Assembly (NCBI GenBank): GCA_000403035.1
Contig: AQSL01000098.1
Location: 1 to 13,452 of the forward strand
Source: Candidatus Latescibacter anaerobius SCGC AAA252-E07
GTDB lineage: Bacteria > Latescibacterota > Latescibacteria > Latescibacterales > Latescibacteraceae
Direction: 5' to 3'
DNA length: 13,452 bases
Shown: positions 7,593 to 13,426 of the stretch, one piece after another
Layout of the letters: each line of letters starts with the position of its first letter
Position numbering within the stretch: position 1 is the first letter of the stretch
Made by a program: the position numbers and the translations under genes
The notes under the pieces: model-generated
What the model saw: only the letters and a program-made list of their open reading frames with translations
Database searches by the model: none
What the model was told of the DNA's origin: nothing

Positions 7593-7639
7593 GCTGTCAA
7601 CGACTTGTAAATCAAAATGTTACACAGATCATTGACAGC
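7593..7639. repeat. 8-base inverted repeat GCTGTCAA / TTGACAGC
   Basis: GCTGTCAA at 7593-7600 and its exact reverse complement TTGACAGC at 7632-7639 flank 31 AT-rich bases upstream of the lipoprotein gene. The right arm contains TTGACA, a perfect -35 hexamer, but no -10 lies at correct spacing. It may be an operator or an RNA stem. CGCTGTCAA recurs at 10095-10103. Confidence 0.35.
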
Positions 7640-7746
7640 TTATTCTCCGGACGAAACGGTGTTTTTATACGTCTCATAGATGTCTCATGGTATAAAAAAT
7701 GCGGTATACACGGCACATGGCGTTTATGTAAAGCGAGGTGGGGAAA

Positions 7747-8322
7747 ATGAGAGCCCTGATTAAAATGACCGGAACAGCAGGAATTATCGTACTCATGTTA
7801 GCGGGGTGTTCTGCATTTGTGACAATCAACGAACGGGCGATGAGCCTTGAGGATGTTATCAATTTATCGAAGGTCAAACTGGATTCGGAAGTCATCATTC
7901 GTCAGATAGAAGTAACACGTTCAAAATTTGAGCTTACTTCGGATGAAATTGTAATGCTTAAAAACGAAGGTGTCGATGATGATGTTATTGAATACATGAT
8001 CGAAACCGAATTCATACCTGAAAAGTTCACCTGGGATTATGGTTATTCGCCCTATAATTACTGGTATTATCATTACAATTATGCGTATTATCCCATGTAT
8101 GATTATTACTATAACCCCTATTCGATGTATTCTAACTGGGGTATGCCATATTACCGCAGTCCTTACACCGTACGACGCAGGCCCGGGTTAGTCGGAAGGT
8201 ATTATGATTATTATCCTGTTACTCCGCCGCCCGGAAGAGAATATTACCAGAAAGAACGTTATCAGGAACGCAGGCCTGATGAGCGAAGACCTGAAGAGCG
8301 AAGACCTGAAGAGGGTAAATAG
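7747..8322 (+). CDS. Tyrosine-rich lipoprotein with a short helical domain
   Basis: A 191-residue predicted lipoprotein of unknown function. The signal peptide MRALIKMTGTAGIIVLMLAG is followed by Cys21 in a LAGC lipobox; Ser at +2 suggests outer-membrane anchoring. Residues 33-87 form a predicted helical module (MSLEDVINLSKVKLDSEVII, then LTSDEIVMLKNEGVDDDVI) resembling the 'DVI.L...GL.DE.II..I......L....I..LK..GV...VI' pattern seen in SHOCT-like envelope proteins (recollection). Residues 98-156 are extraordinarily Tyr-rich: 23 of 59 residues. The tail is ERRPD-ERRPE-ERRPE. I chose ATG 7747, preceded by AGGTGG at 7736-7741; a GTG at 7738 would add only three residues and overlap the ribosome site. 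The gene stands alone, with hairpins on both sides. The low-complexity half probably forms an extended surface segment; no enzymatic motif is visible. Confidence 0.8.
   Translation: MRALIKMTGTAGIIVLMLAGCSAFVTINERAMSLEDVINLSKVKLDSEVIIRQIEVTRSKFELTSDEIVMLKNEGVDDDVIEYMIETEFIPEKFTWDYGYSPYNYWYYHYNYAYYPMYDYYYNPYSMYSNWGMPYYRSPYTVRRRPGLVGRYYDYYPVTPPPGREYYQKERYQERRPDERRPEERRPEEGK
8266..8310 (+). repeat. 15-base coding tandem repeat (ERRPE units)
   Basis: Inside the 3' end of the lipoprotein gene, GAGCGAAGACCTGAA occurs as two identical copies (8281-8295 and 8296-8310), preceded by a diverged copy at 8266-8280 (GAACGCAGGCCTGAT). The units encode ERRPD, ERRPE, ERRPE. Identical adjacent copies suggest recent slippage, so copy number may vary between strains. 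Confidence 0.8.
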
Positions 8323-8340
8323 AAAAATCGACACTGTAAA

Positions 8341-8387
8341 GGGTAAAAAATAATTGCAGTTTTTGAGCTTACCCCCTTCCGTTTTTT
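8341..8387 (+). terminator. Possible rho-independent terminator of the lipoprotein gene
   Basis: GGGTAA (8341-8346) can pair with TTACCC (8369-8374), with an inner AAAA/TTTT pairing (8347-8350 with 8361-8364) and a 4-base bulge. A run of six T residues follows at 8382-8387, eight bases after the stem. The stem is imperfect and the T-run is displaced, so this is tentative. Confidence 0.35.
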
Positions 8388-8424
8388 GTAGGTGTTCAGG
8401 GTTGCCTTATGGGTTACCCTTATA

Positions 8425-8444
8425 TCAGAATTGTTCAATTCTGA
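8425..8444. promoter_or_regulatory. Perfect 9-2-9 palindrome upstream of the ECF ATPase gene
   Basis: TCAGAATTG (8425-8433), TT, CAATTCTGA (8436-8444) is an exact 20-base inverted repeat lying 51 bases before the ATPase start codon. The two-base centre makes an RNA hairpin poor but suits a dimeric DNA-binding repressor. It is the strongest candidate operator in the window. No regulator gene is adjacent, and no convincing promoter could be placed beside it. Confidence 0.45.
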
Positions 8445-8495
8445 ACGTGTACCCAATGGATTCCAACACTTTTCTGTTCGGTTGCTGACCCTTTT

Positions 8496-10007
8496 ATGAT
8501 TAATGCGCACAATCTTACATTCGCATATCCCGGAAAACCTCCCATACTGAAAAATTTCAATCTATCCCTTTCTGATGGGACGTATGTTGCTTTAATGGGT
8601 CCCAACGGCTCGGGCAAAACGACACTCGCTCTGCTTATAAAGGGCATGCTTGCGCCCCTGGCGGGAACGATTACAGTTGATGGAGTAAGTCCCGTTGATG
8701 AAAGCACACGGTTCGAAATTATGAAACGAGTCGGCCTTGTCTTCCAAAATCCTGAAAATACTATTGTTACTACTACGGTAGAAACAGAGCTTGCTTTCGG
8801 GCTTGAGAATCTCGGCGTGTCCTCTGAAGAAATGAAAGAGCGTGTCGATGAAGCCTTGCGGCGCTTTAATCTCGAGAACTACCGCCATACAAATCCAACG
8901 AATCTTTCCGGCGGAGAAAAGCAACGTCTTGCCCTCGCATCTGTAATGATAATGAAACCGTCCTGTCTTATCCTCGATGAACCCACCGCTCTCCTTGACC
9001 CGCCGAGCCGTACTGTATTGCTCGATTCGGTGCAGGAGGCTGTCAATGAGGGTTCCACCGTTATACACATAACTCAATTTTCCTTTGAGGCGCTTCTCGC
9101 CGACCGGATGATTGTGCTCGATGAATCCGGCATACTTCTTGATGGCTTGCCGGACAAGATTCTTTCCGAAACAAGTGATTTCAGAACCGGCGGCAAAGAA
9201 TTTATATGTTCTTTCTATAACGAAAATAAGGCCGTCGATACGGCGAACACTCTGTTCGATTCACTTACAATCCTTACAAAAAACGGGAAAGCCGGAAAAC
9301 CTGACGAATCTGACGTTGTCACACTCGAGGATGTCGGCTTCAGGTATAACAAAGACACACCGTTTGAGAAATGCGCTCTCGAGGATATCAGCCTGACTTT
9401 TCCGGTGGGTTCTTCGACTGTGCTTATGGGTTCTTCGGGATCGGGTAAAACGACCCTTCTTGAAATTGCCGCCGGTATTACCAAACCAACAAAAGGCAGA
9501 ATAAACCTGAATGGAAACCATGTCAGGGCTATGGCTTTTCAACTGCCGGAGGATCAGATGTACGGTCATACACTGGAATCTTATATCGGTTTCGGCCCCG
9601 GGAATCTCGGCATAAAAGACAGAGCGCTTGATGAGACAATTTCAGAAGCTCTTTCTGCAGTCGGTCTCGAACCCGATAGATTCAGAAACCGCGACCCTTA
9701 CACCCTCTCAGGCGGTGAAAAACGCAGAGCTGCTCTGGCAGGAGTTCTTGCAATGAAGCCCGATGTGCTGTTTCTCGATGAGCCGACTGCGGGTCTTGAC
9801 CGAAGCGGAATGGATATGGTCATTACCTTTTTGAGAAAGTACCTTGTGAACGGTGGAACACTTCTTTTTTCCACCCATGATTTCGAGGTTGCAAGGTGTC
9901 TCGCAGGTTATGCGGTTGTGCTCGATACCGGGCATGTAGAAACGAATGGAACGTTATTTGATGTGATAGAAAACTCGCCCTGGCTGCGTTCATTATATGC
10001 CTCATAA
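8496..10007 (+). CDS. Fused two-domain ECF transporter ATPase (EcfA-EcfA')
   Basis: A 503-residue protein with two complete ABC nucleotide-binding domains in one chain, the energizing unit of energy-coupling-factor importers for vitamins or Ni/Co. Domain 1: Walker A GPNGSGKT (35-42), Q-loop FQNPEN (83-88), signature LSGGE (137-141), Walker B LILDEPT (158-164). Domain 2: Walker A GSSGSGKT (312-319), Q-loop FQLPEDQ (348-354), LSGGE (404-408), LFLDEPT (425-431), switch His461 in STHD. Q-loops followed by TELAFGLENLG and ESYIGFGPGNLG are typical of EcfA. Single-domain EcfA proteins are about 270-290 residues, so this is a fusion. In domain 1 the switch histidine position reads Gln194 (HITQF), which may weaken one ATP site. 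No EcfT or substrate-binding S component follows before 10555. The ATG at 8496 lacks a clear Shine-Dalgarno. Substrate unknown. Confidence 0.88.
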   Translation: MINAHNLTFAYPGKPPILKNFNLSLSDGTYVALMGPNGSGKTTLALLIKGMLAPLAGTITVDGVSPVDESTRFEIMKRVGLVFQNPENTIVTTTVETELAFGLENLGVSSEEMKERVDEALRRFNLENYRHTNPTNLSGGEKQRLALASVMIMKPSCLILDEPTALLDPPSRTVLLDSVQEAVNEGSTVIHITQFSFEALLADRMIVLDESGILLDGLPDKILSETSDFRTGGKEFICSFYNENKAVDTANTLFDSLTILTKNGKAGKPDESDVVTLEDVGFRYNKDTPFEKCALEDISLTFPVGSSTVLMGSSGSGKTTLLEIAAGITKPTKGRINLNGNHVRAMAFQLPEDQMYGHTLESYIGFGPGNLGIKDRALDETISEALSAVGLEPDRFRNRDPYTLSGGEKRRAALAGVLAMKPDVLFLDEPTAGLDRSGMDMVITFLRKYLVNGGTLLFSTHDFEVARCLAGYAVVLDTGHVETNGTLFDVIENSPWLRSLYAS

Positions 10008-10141
10008 TCCTGTTTGTCTCTGATTCTTCATAAGATATTCCAATGACTGCTTTTTTAAAAAAGAGGTGTGAAAAACCAACTTACTCAAGGAACACGCTGT
10101 CAAGGGTCAGAGCGAAGCGCAGAAGCATGCGCCCTTCCGTT

Positions 10142-10178
10142 CGGTCGAACGAGACCGGCTTGTCGGGTCGATCAGACC
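10142..10178. repeat. Two tandem GGTC/GACC hairpins in a GC-rich patch
   Basis: CGGTC (10142-10146) pairs with GACCG (10153-10157) around GAACGA, and GGTC (10166-10169) pairs with GACC (10175-10178) around GATCA. The two units share the layout GGTCGA-N-GACCG and look like diverged tandem copies. Upstream, AAGGG (10102-10106) can pair with CCCTT (10132-10136) enclosing GCGC (10117-10120) / GCGC (10129-10132). This may be a structured RNA or a degraded repeat element; no known RNA family is recognised. Confidence 0.35.
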
Positions 10179-10211
10179 GATGACCGCGACGGAGCAATAG
10201 ATTTCATATAT

Positions 10212-10244
10212 GGGCACATGAAAAAGGTCTTTTTCGCCGCCCTC
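10212..10244 (-). repeat. Hairpin element, copy B of a three-copy family
   Basis: Read on the minus strand, 10244-10212 begins GAGGGCGGCGAAAAAG and continues ACC-TTTTT-CATGTGCCC. The first part is nearly identical to GAGGGGCGGCGAAAAAG at 7537-7553. The internal AAAAAG/CTTTTT pairing and the terminal GGGC/GCCC pairing are kept. It lies 3' of the ECF ATPase gene, on the opposite strand to copy A. Confidence 0.6.
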
Positions 10245-10304
10245 AAATACGTGCAAACAGATTTAGTACTTGCAAAGAATTTATTTGATGCATTAATTTA
10301 TTGT

Positions 10305-10333
10305 ATATGAAACTATCGTGTGTTGTTTCATGT
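10305..10333 (+). terminator. Stem-loop ATGAAAC / GTTTCAT
   Basis: ATGAAAC (10307-10313) pairs perfectly with GTTTCAT (10325-10331) around 11 bases; a T-G wobble and an A-T pair extend the stem to 10305-10333. TTTT follows immediately (10333-10336). It could be a weak terminator or an operator. AT-rich stems such as this are marginal. Confidence 0.25.
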
Positions 10334-10367
10334 TTTATACGGTTTCAGTCTGAACACATAAAAAATC

Positions 10368-10396
10368 TTGTGAAAAACTCATACTTTCGAGATAAT
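10368..10396 (+). promoter_or_regulatory. Possible promoter for the kinase gene
   Basis: TTGTGA (10368-10373) and GATAAT (10391-10396) are separated by exactly 17 bases, a good sigma70-like arrangement. Transcription would begin near 10403, giving a leader of about 150 bases that contains the GTAAC-ACC-GTTAC palindrome and hairpin copy C before the kinase start. The prediction rests on hexamer resemblance only. Confidence 0.35.
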
Positions 10397-10456
10397 GAAT
10401 TGTCAAGAGCCGGCCTGTTTTGCCCTTGAAAGTAACACCGTTACATATTTCAAGCC

Positions 10457-10485
10457 GGGGCGTGAGAAAAGATTTTTTCACCGCC
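10457..10485 (-). repeat. Hairpin element, copy C of a three-copy family
   Basis: On the minus strand this reads GGCGGTGAAAAAATC then TTTTCTCACGCCCC, matching 7541-7569 at 23 of 29 positions without gaps. On the plus strand it forms GGCG-TGA-AAA / TTT-TCA-CGCC. It lies in the presumed 5' leader of the kinase gene, about 70 bases before the start codon, so in this position it cannot be an ordinary end-of-operon terminator for the kinase. Confidence 0.6.
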
Positions 10486-10555
10486 ATCTTATGGAAAGAA
10501 AACGAATGAATATATACTGTAGTTTACTTCCGGTATATTCCGAGGAGGTAAAAGC

Positions 10556-13267
10556 ATGATTTGCCCCAGATGTAAAAAAGAAACTCCCGATGATAGTGAA
10601 AGGTGTATCAATTGCGGTGTTAAATTTATACGAAAGCCGCGCAGGGATACCGGTGCACAGCCACCTGAGAGACAGGCAAAACCGCCTGAGGAAGATGCCT
10701 CAAAAACGCAGATACCCCGGAGCATTCCCCGACCCGGACAGGATTCCCCGGAAGACAGTGATGCCGGGAAAACCCGGATTTCAACCGGCAAGGAAAAGGA
10801 AACGCCCCCGGCGCAGGAAGATGCCGGTAGAACCAGTATTGTTCCGCCGGGCAGCGGAAGTGAAGCCGGACCGTCCCCTGAGTCATCCGGAGGAAGTGCT
10901 CCGAAACCATCGGAGGAAGAGGATACGCTGCGAAGAGTTCTTTCCGATCGCTACGAGATCCTTAAGAAGCTTGGTGCAGGCGGCATGGCTTCCGTATATC
11001 TCGCCCGGGAGAAAGCCCTTAATCGAATGGTGGCTATCAAGCTCCTCCCAAAAGCGTATACCCGTGATGCAAATTTTGTGGCCCGGTTCAAGAATGAGGC
11101 GCAGGTTGCGGCAAATCTGGAACATCCGCACATTGTCGGGATTTACCAGATAAGCGAGGAACAGGATCTTGTCTATTTTGTTATGAGTTACATCCCCGGC
11201 GGCAGTTTAACCGACCGTATTAAAAAGCATGGTGTCATTCCTGTTGACGATTTAGTTAAATGGAGTATCGATGCATGTTCTGCCCTTGCTCACGGTCATG
11301 AACACGGGGTAATACACCGCGACCTGAAACCCGATAACATAATGCTTGACAAAAATGACCGTGCTGTGGTTATGGATTACGGTATCGCACGTGCCGGTGA
11401 AGGTACGGGACTTACCCAGACCGGCTCTGTTATCGGTACTCCCCAGTATATGAGTCCGGAGCAGGCACGCGGGTCAGAACTCGATGCCCGCAGCGACATC
11501 TATTCCATGGGTATAGTTCTGTACCAGATGGCAACAGGCGATCTGCCGTTCCAGGCAACCGATGCCGCTTCATTAATGTATATGCATGTTCATGAAAGCC
11601 CGGAGCCTCCGGACGCACGTAATGCAGATGTTCCCGAATGGCTGAAGAATATCATACTCAAGTGTCTTGCAAAAAATCCTGCCGACCGGTTTGCAAGTTT
11701 CGAGGAATTGAAAGCAGCCCTTTCCGAACGATATTCCCCCAAACTGACCGTGACCCCGCTTTTGGAGCGGGACCGTAAAAAACAAAGAACACGGATAGCA
11801 GTTATTGCGGCTACGGCAATAATTATCATAGCTTCGGCAGCGGTGTTTTTCCGGTGGCAATCCGGTCAGGAAAAACTGGCTGAACAGGCGCAACTCGAGT
11901 CCGAACGACAGGCTCAGGAACTCAGACTCCGGCAGGAACAGGAATCCCAGGATACAAAAGATGACATGGCTTATGAGCAGGCCCTGGCGCTGAACAGCAA
12001 GGTTGCATACAGCAATTACCTGGTGTCGTATCCGGATGGCAGTCATGTCGATGAAGCACGGGCAAAAATTGAAACTATCGAGAATGAGGAAAAGTCACGG
12101 GAAGCCGAAGCTCAGTCGAAACGCGAGACAGAGTCCGAAGCCGAACTTCAGAGAAGGTTAGCCGCGACCGCTGCCGCAAGCCAAAGAGCAGAAGCGGAGG
12201 AAAAAACACGTCAGGATGATATGGCATACCAGCAAGCGGAAATGGTACACACCAAGCAGTCATACAGCACTTATCTGAAAATCTTTCCCGAGGGCAGTCA
12301 TGCGGAAGAGGCACATACCAGGCTTGTGAAATTAGATGCTGCCCTGGCGGCGAAAATGAAGGCGGAAGCAGAGGAATCGGCAAATAAGGACAATCAGGCG
12401 TTCGAGCTTGCAAGCAGGGAAAATTCGAAACAGTCGTATAATACATACCTGATTTCGTTCCCGAACGGGAGGAACAGCGACGAAGCTCATGCAAAAATCG
12501 CCGCTTTTGAACAAAAAGAAGCAGAAGAGGAAAAGGTCAGAATAGCGTTATCATCTCTTTCGTTGAGACTGGGGAAAATACCCGGAGGCATTTTTTTACT
12601 GGGATCGGAAGAAGGCGGTAATGACGAGAAACCGGTTAAGACCGTCACCCTGAGCGGCTTTGAAATGAGCTCGACAGAAATAACTCAGGCGCAATATAAA
12701 AGTATACTGGATGATAATCCCTCGTATTTCAAGCTTGATGATAACTGTCCCGTGGAGCGTGTAACATGGAAAGATGCAATAACATTCTGCAACAAGTTGA
12801 GCGAAAAAGTAGGGCTTGCACCATGTTATAACCTGAGCACGGGTGCCTGCGATTTGAGTAAAAACGGGTTTCGCCTGCCCACCGAGGCCGAATGGGAGTA
12901 TGCCTGCCGTGCAGAGTCAGGTCTGGACTACAGCCTTGGAGACGGAGAAAGCGCTCTTAACAGGGGCGCCTGGTATCAGCGCAACAGCCAGGAAAAAACG
13001 CAACCCGCAGGGCAGAAAACAGCCAACGCATGGGGTTTGTATGACATGCATGGCAATGTGTGGGAATGGTGCAACGACTGGTACGGCAAGAGCGCTTACC
13101 AGACAAACGGGGAAAATAATCCCACCGGGCCGGAATCGGGCGGGGAAAAAGTACTCCGCGGCGGAAGCTGGCTTGATAGTCCCAAGGACTGCCGGTCGGC
13201 CAAGCGCAGGAGTTTTAATCCGGAAAAAGAATACTCCGACATCGGATTCAGGGTGGTACGGAGGTAA
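10556..13267 (+). CDS. Membrane Ser/Thr protein kinase with zinc ribbon and SUMF1/FGE-like domain
   Basis: A 903-residue multidomain protein. Order: zinc ribbon with CPRC (3-6) and CINC (17-20); a Pro/Glu-rich linker (about 28-125) with three DA(G/S)(K/R)TxI motifs; a Hanks-type kinase (about 133-390) with GAGGMASVY (140-148), Lys162 in VAIK, Glu181, HRDLKPDN (254-261; catalytic Asp256), DYG (274-276) for DFG, and GTPQYMSPE (294-302); one transmembrane helix (about 413-432); charged coiled-coil stretches with three YxxYLxxxPxG helical repeats (470-505, 555-590, 612-648); and a SUMF1/FGE-sulfatase domain (about 674-903) with RLPTEAEWEYACRA, GLYDMHGNVWEWC and VLRGGSW. All kinase residues are present, so it should be active. 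The topology places the kinase in the cytoplasm and the SUMF1 domain outside the inner membrane. Kinase-SUMF1 fusions such as chlamydial Pkn1 are known. GAGGAGG at 10542-10548 is an excellent ribosome site. Substrates and ligand unknown; it is the only gene of its presumed operon in view. Confidence 0.92.
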   Translation: MICPRCKKETPDDSERCINCGVKFIRKPRRDTGAQPPERQAKPPEEDASKTQIPRSIPRPGQDSPEDSDAGKTRISTGKEKETPPAQEDAGRTSIVPPGSGSEAGPSPESSGGSAPKPSEEEDTLRRVLSDRYEILKKLGAGGMASVYLAREKALNRMVAIKLLPKAYTRDANFVARFKNEAQVAANLEHPHIVGIYQISEEQDLVYFVMSYIPGGSLTDRIKKHGVIPVDDLVKWSIDACSALAHGHEHGVIHRDLKPDNIMLDKNDRAVVMDYGIARAGEGTGLTQTGSVIGTPQYMSPEQARGSELDARSDIYSMGIVLYQMATGDLPFQATDAASLMYMHVHESPEPPDARNADVPEWLKNIILKCLAKNPADRFASFEELKAALSERYSPKLTVTPLLERDRKKQRTRIAVIAATAIIIIASAAVFFRWQSGQEKLAEQAQLESERQAQELRLRQEQESQDTKDDMAYEQALALNSKVAYSNYLVSYPDGSHVDEARAKIETIENEEKSREAEAQSKRETESEAELQRRLAATAAASQRAEAEEKTRQDDMAYQQAEMVHTKQSYSTYLKIFPEGSHAEEAHTRLVKLDAALAAKMKAEAEESANKDNQAFELASRENSKQSYNTYLISFPNGRNSDEAHAKIAAFEQKEAEEEKVRIALSSLSLRLGKIPGGIFLLGSEEGGNDEKPVKTVTLSGFEMSSTEITQAQYKSILDDNPSYFKLDDNCPVERVTWKDAITFCNKLSEKVGLAPCYNLSTGACDLSKNGFRLPTEAEWEYACRAESGLDYSLGDGESALNRGAWYQRNSQEKTQPAGQKTANAWGLYDMHGNVWEWCNDWYGKSAYQTNGENNPTGPESGGEKVLRGGSWLDSPKDCRSAKRRSFNPEKEYSDIGFRVVRR

Positions 13268-13273
13268 CCTCCG
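13259..13273 (+). other. Perfect hairpin enclosing the kinase stop codon
   Basis: CGGAGG (13259-13264), TAA, CCTCCG (13268-13273) is an exact 6-base stem whose 3-base loop is the stop codon itself. A second stem, CCGTCT (13289-13294) with AGACGG (13303-13308), follows. Neither is followed by a T-run. They may stabilise the mRNA end or act as weak terminators. Confidence 0.5.
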
Positions 13274-13319
13274 GGAATCTATTGTCATCCGTCTTGTCGA
13301 CCAGACGGGGTAGAATTTA

Positions 13320-13423
13320 TATGTATCCAGGGAAAATAGTGTCCGGTAAAAGTATACTTTAAAACATATAAGCCTATTTAAAGACAAGTAATTACAAATT
13401 ATAAGATAATTATTGGATACATA
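13320..13423. repeat. 10-base inverted repeat flanking AT-rich DNA with a central palindrome
   Basis: TATGTATCCA (13320-13329) and TGGATACATA (13414-13423) are exact reverse complements, 84 bases apart. The interior contains GTGTCCGG (13339-13346) and the perfect 12-base palindrome AAAGTATACTTT (13349-13360). No coding capacity is present. It might be a small non-autonomous element or the edge of a larger one continuing past the window; target-site duplications were not evident. Confidence 0.35.
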
Positions 13424-13426
13424 ATT

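Larger units (their letters stand above)
10008..10555. other. 548-base gene-poor region with hairpins and repeats
   Basis: No convincing gene lies here. From left to right it holds: CTTTTTTAAAAAAG (10050-10063), a self-complementary A/T tract after the ATPase gene; a GC-rich structured patch at 10095-10195 with several short stems; hairpin copy B at 10212-10244; an AT-rich stretch (14 G/C in 10261-10320, against 37 in 10141-10200) with a 7-base stem at 10307-10331; a possible promoter at 10368-10396; a small GTAAC-ACC-GTTAC palindrome at 10432-10444; and hairpin copy C at 10457-10485. An 80-codon open frame (10068-10310, GTG start) crosses the GC-rich patch and copy B, shows no recognisable domain, and is judged non-coding. 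Confidence 0.6.

Noticed and set aside
7632..7670. TTGACA with TTATAC as promoter for the lipoprotein
   Set aside because: Spacing between the hexamers is 27 bases, far outside the usual range.
7738..7746. GTG start for the lipoprotein
   Set aside because: Adds three residues within the AGGTGG ribosome site; ATG 7747 has correct spacing and begins a standard lipoprotein signal peptide.
10068..10310. 80-codon open frame with GTG start
   Set aside because: It runs through the GC-rich hairpin patch and hairpin copy B, has abrupt composition change and no recognisable domain; its openness is probably chance.
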